From contig CM057456.1 of assembly GCA_016271365.2 (NCBI GenBank), positions 165,206,501 to 165,270,500 on the forward strand: a DNA stretch of 64,000 bases, written 5' to 3'. Positions 62,109-64,000 of the stretch are shown piece by piece. The translations under genes and the position numbers were made by a program. Source of the DNA: Neoceratodus forsteri (lineage: Eukaryota > Chordata > Ceratodontiformes > Ceratodontidae). Under the pieces are notes generated by a model. The model did not search any database. It saw only the letters and a program-made list of their open reading frames with translations, and was not told where the DNA came from. How positions within the stretch are numbered: position 1 is the first letter of the stretch; every line of letters begins with the position of its first letter.

Positions 62109-64000
62109 TTTTTTTTCATATTTAATAAGCTTTATTATGTTTACCATTCAACAAACAAATACAAAACACCATTACATAACATGCTTTGAAACAGTGCATC
62201 AACAAAATGGATCCATTATCTCATTATTACAGATCAGTATCCAATAATTGGCACCTTAAGAAGGGGAATAAATTATGTTACTGTTAAGAGATTGATGGTG
62301 TAAAAAAAAAAAAGAAAAGAAAAGGAACCCCCACCCCCACCCCCCTCCCCAATTCCTTTCACCACTGGGAAAGAAAAAGAAAAAGGAGAGAAAAGAAAAG
62401 AAACTATTGAAAGAACAGAAGGAGGATAAAGGGAACAGAAAAGGAACTTCCACCTAAGTCCAACTATGTTCCCTATATTCTGGGGCATGTTCATCAATAT
62501 AAATGTGGGGAATATTAAGTACATAGTAGGGTGTGCAGAGGGGCCCAAATCTTCTGATATTTTTTACTATTCTTGGAGATGCTCGCTATGATGTATTCTG
62601 CTTGTAAAGCAAAGAGAATTTCTTGGTGCCATTCTGTATATGTGGGAGTCTGCTGGTCTAGTCAATGACGTAATATCACTTTCTTAGCACATAAAGAGAT
62701 TAACATCATATGTTTCCTTTGATTTCCAATGAGGATGTTCCCTGAATCCCCTAGAATACAAATCTCTGGTTGGAAAGCATTTTGTAGTCCCAATAGTGGG
62801 TTAAGTCTAGAGCAGATACTTTCCCAAAGGGGGGATGCCTTGTCACATTCCCACAAAATATGAAACAGTGTGCCCTGCTGGGTCCCACACCTGGTACACA
62901 GATCCGACTGAAGCTTACCCATTTTACAAAGTTTTACAGGGGTGTAATATAGATCCTGTATTATCTGAAGTTGAAGTAATCTGTAAAGGTCCCACCTAAC
63001 ATCCTTGTATAACCTTTTCCAGATTTGTGACCATTGTCGGGGGCCCGCGGGGATTGGGCGAGTATCTTGTCCCATATGTAATAGGGAGTACCTTCTAGGT
63101 CTGTAACTCTTTTATGCAACTCTTTATAATAAAAGGAGATTAGGTGAAAGGTAGGCCTTGTTTGTAGCGTACTAAGAATGGGACCAACCATATGGTGATC
63201 CCATAAACCATTGCCAAAATGTCTTGTTAAGAGCTGGGAAATTTGGAGATATTTAAAGCAAAAGGTAGCAGGCAAATTATATTTTGCCATTATCTCTGGG
63301 AATGTTAATAATCTATGTTTTTCTGTTATATCTATAACTTTTTTCCCCATTCCCGCCACCCAAAACAAGTGATTGATAACCTTTCCTCCAATTTTAAAGT
63401 TGGGATTACCCAGGATATACTGTGAAGTGTCTTTCTCCATGGAATCTCTTATAATATCATTTAATTGTTTATGGGTATGGAAGGTTCTTATAATGGGAGT
63501 GGTTTTGAGCTGTCCTGGGACCTTATTAGAAGAAAGGTATGGTAATGTCCTGATGTCTATGCCGGCTGAGGCACAGAGTGACTTCTCTATCTGCAGCCAC
63601 AGTGGGACATAGTTTTCCAAGCCAGGGTTCGGGGCAGGAATCAGCCATTTCGAGACAACTAAGCAATTAATGGCGAGATAATAAAGAATATATTAGGGAC
63701 TTGTAGGCCACCTAGTGCTTTTGGTCTCTGTAGCTTAAACAATGCCCTGCGAGGGGTTTTATGTTTCCAGATAAATTTGGATAAAATACCATGAACATGA
63801 CTGAACCAGGCCTTAGGTAGATATTGGTGACACAATTGAAGGGGATATAACAGCCGGTGTAGAACATTCATTTTAACAATGTTAATTAGCCCCCATAGAG
63901 GAATAGGGAGTAATGCCCATCGATTCAAGTCAGTTTTAATTCGTGTTACTAGCTGGTCTAAATTATATTGCTTCATTTTGGAGTTAGATGGTGATAGATA
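62109..64000 (-). mobile_element. Second L1-like LINE, 3' part, runs off window
   Basis: The minus-strand 3' end has AATAAAGCTTATT and a ten-base A tail (62109-62120 on the + strand). The 3' UTR carries a C-rich/A-rich stretch at 62330-62400. ORF2 coding begins at 62662 and continues to the window edge. It inserted into the 85-bp tandem array. It belongs to the same L1 lineage as 7161-14924 but is a different subfamily. Confidence 0.92.
62662..64000 (-). pseudogene. L1-like ORF2 C-terminal part, broken
   Basis: From the window edge leftward: KQYNLDQLVTRIKTDLNRWA then LLPIPLWGLINIVKMNVLHR (equivalent to INIIKMNALPQLLYPLQ in the first copy) and RALFKLQRPKALGGLQVPN. After a frameshift near 63.65 kb: WLQIEKSLCASAGIDIRTLP, IGGKVINHLFWVAGMG and PEIMAKYNLPATFCFKYLQI. 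A frameshift near 63.0 kb leads to the Cys knuckle CTRCGTQQGTLFHILWEC (about 62840-62895) and the end at 62662. The RT domain lies beyond the window. Confidence 0.92.

Overview
This is a stretch of a large, repeat-rich vertebrate genome. I find no intact host gene. Recognisable protein-coding sequence comes from non-LTR retrotransposons (CR1-like, L2-like and L1-like LINEs) and one hAT-type transposase remnant. All of it is broken by stops or frameshifts. tRNA-headed SINEs, microsatellites, minisatellites and many palindromic (foldback) repeats fill much of the rest. The mix of CR1, L2, L1 and MIR-like/CORE-like SINE tails suits a big-genome vertebrate such as a lungfish or an amphibian. That placement is inference from repeat content and not a species call.

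Layout, left half. 0.8-1.0 kb holds nested palindromes. 3.0-4.6 kb is a decayed hAT/ZBED-like transposase on the + strand. 5.1-5.35 kb is a 72-bp in-frame tandem repeat. 5.36-16.64 kb is a three-level nest. An L2-like LINE (minus strand) was split by an L1-like LINE (7161-14924, minus) flanked by a 16-bp target-site duplication. That L1 was itself hit in its 3' UTR by a 1,185-bp DNA transposon (7275-8459) with motif-array inverted termini and an 8-bp duplication. Removing the L1 and one duplication copy restores the L2 reading frame at the junction. 17.9-19.9 kb is a CR1-like LINE (+). 20.26-20.46 kb is a SINE with a 9-bp duplication. 20.8-21.1 kb is a GC-rich 98-bp array, followed by 1.5 kb of alternating inverted repeats (21.35-22.85 kb). 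23.6-25.2 kb is an older CR1 copy.

Layout, right half. 26-31 kb holds SINEs and a 60-80-bp tandem array. 31.6-34.3 kb is the longest CR1 copy. 35-38 kb carries several palindromic repeats. 39.1-42.8 kb is an L2/CR1-like LINE (minus) with a degenerate 2A-like motif near its N-terminus. 42.8-47.2 kb holds three SINEs plus a minisatellite split by a LINE 3' fragment, with a 7-bp duplication. 48.4 kb is another roughly 70-bp array. 49.2-52.6 kb is another LINE (minus). 57.8-58.2 kb and 59.76-60.0 kb are short LINE remnants. 60.7-62.1 kb are tandem arrays, the last cut by a second L1-like element that runs off the window (62109-64000, minus).

The features do not form a pathway. They record successive insertions. 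The most unusual signals are the palindromic family of about 144 bp found at several loci, the chain of roughly 290-bp palindromes at 21.4-22.5 kb, and the DNA transposon whose inverted termini are arrays of about 15-bp motifs.
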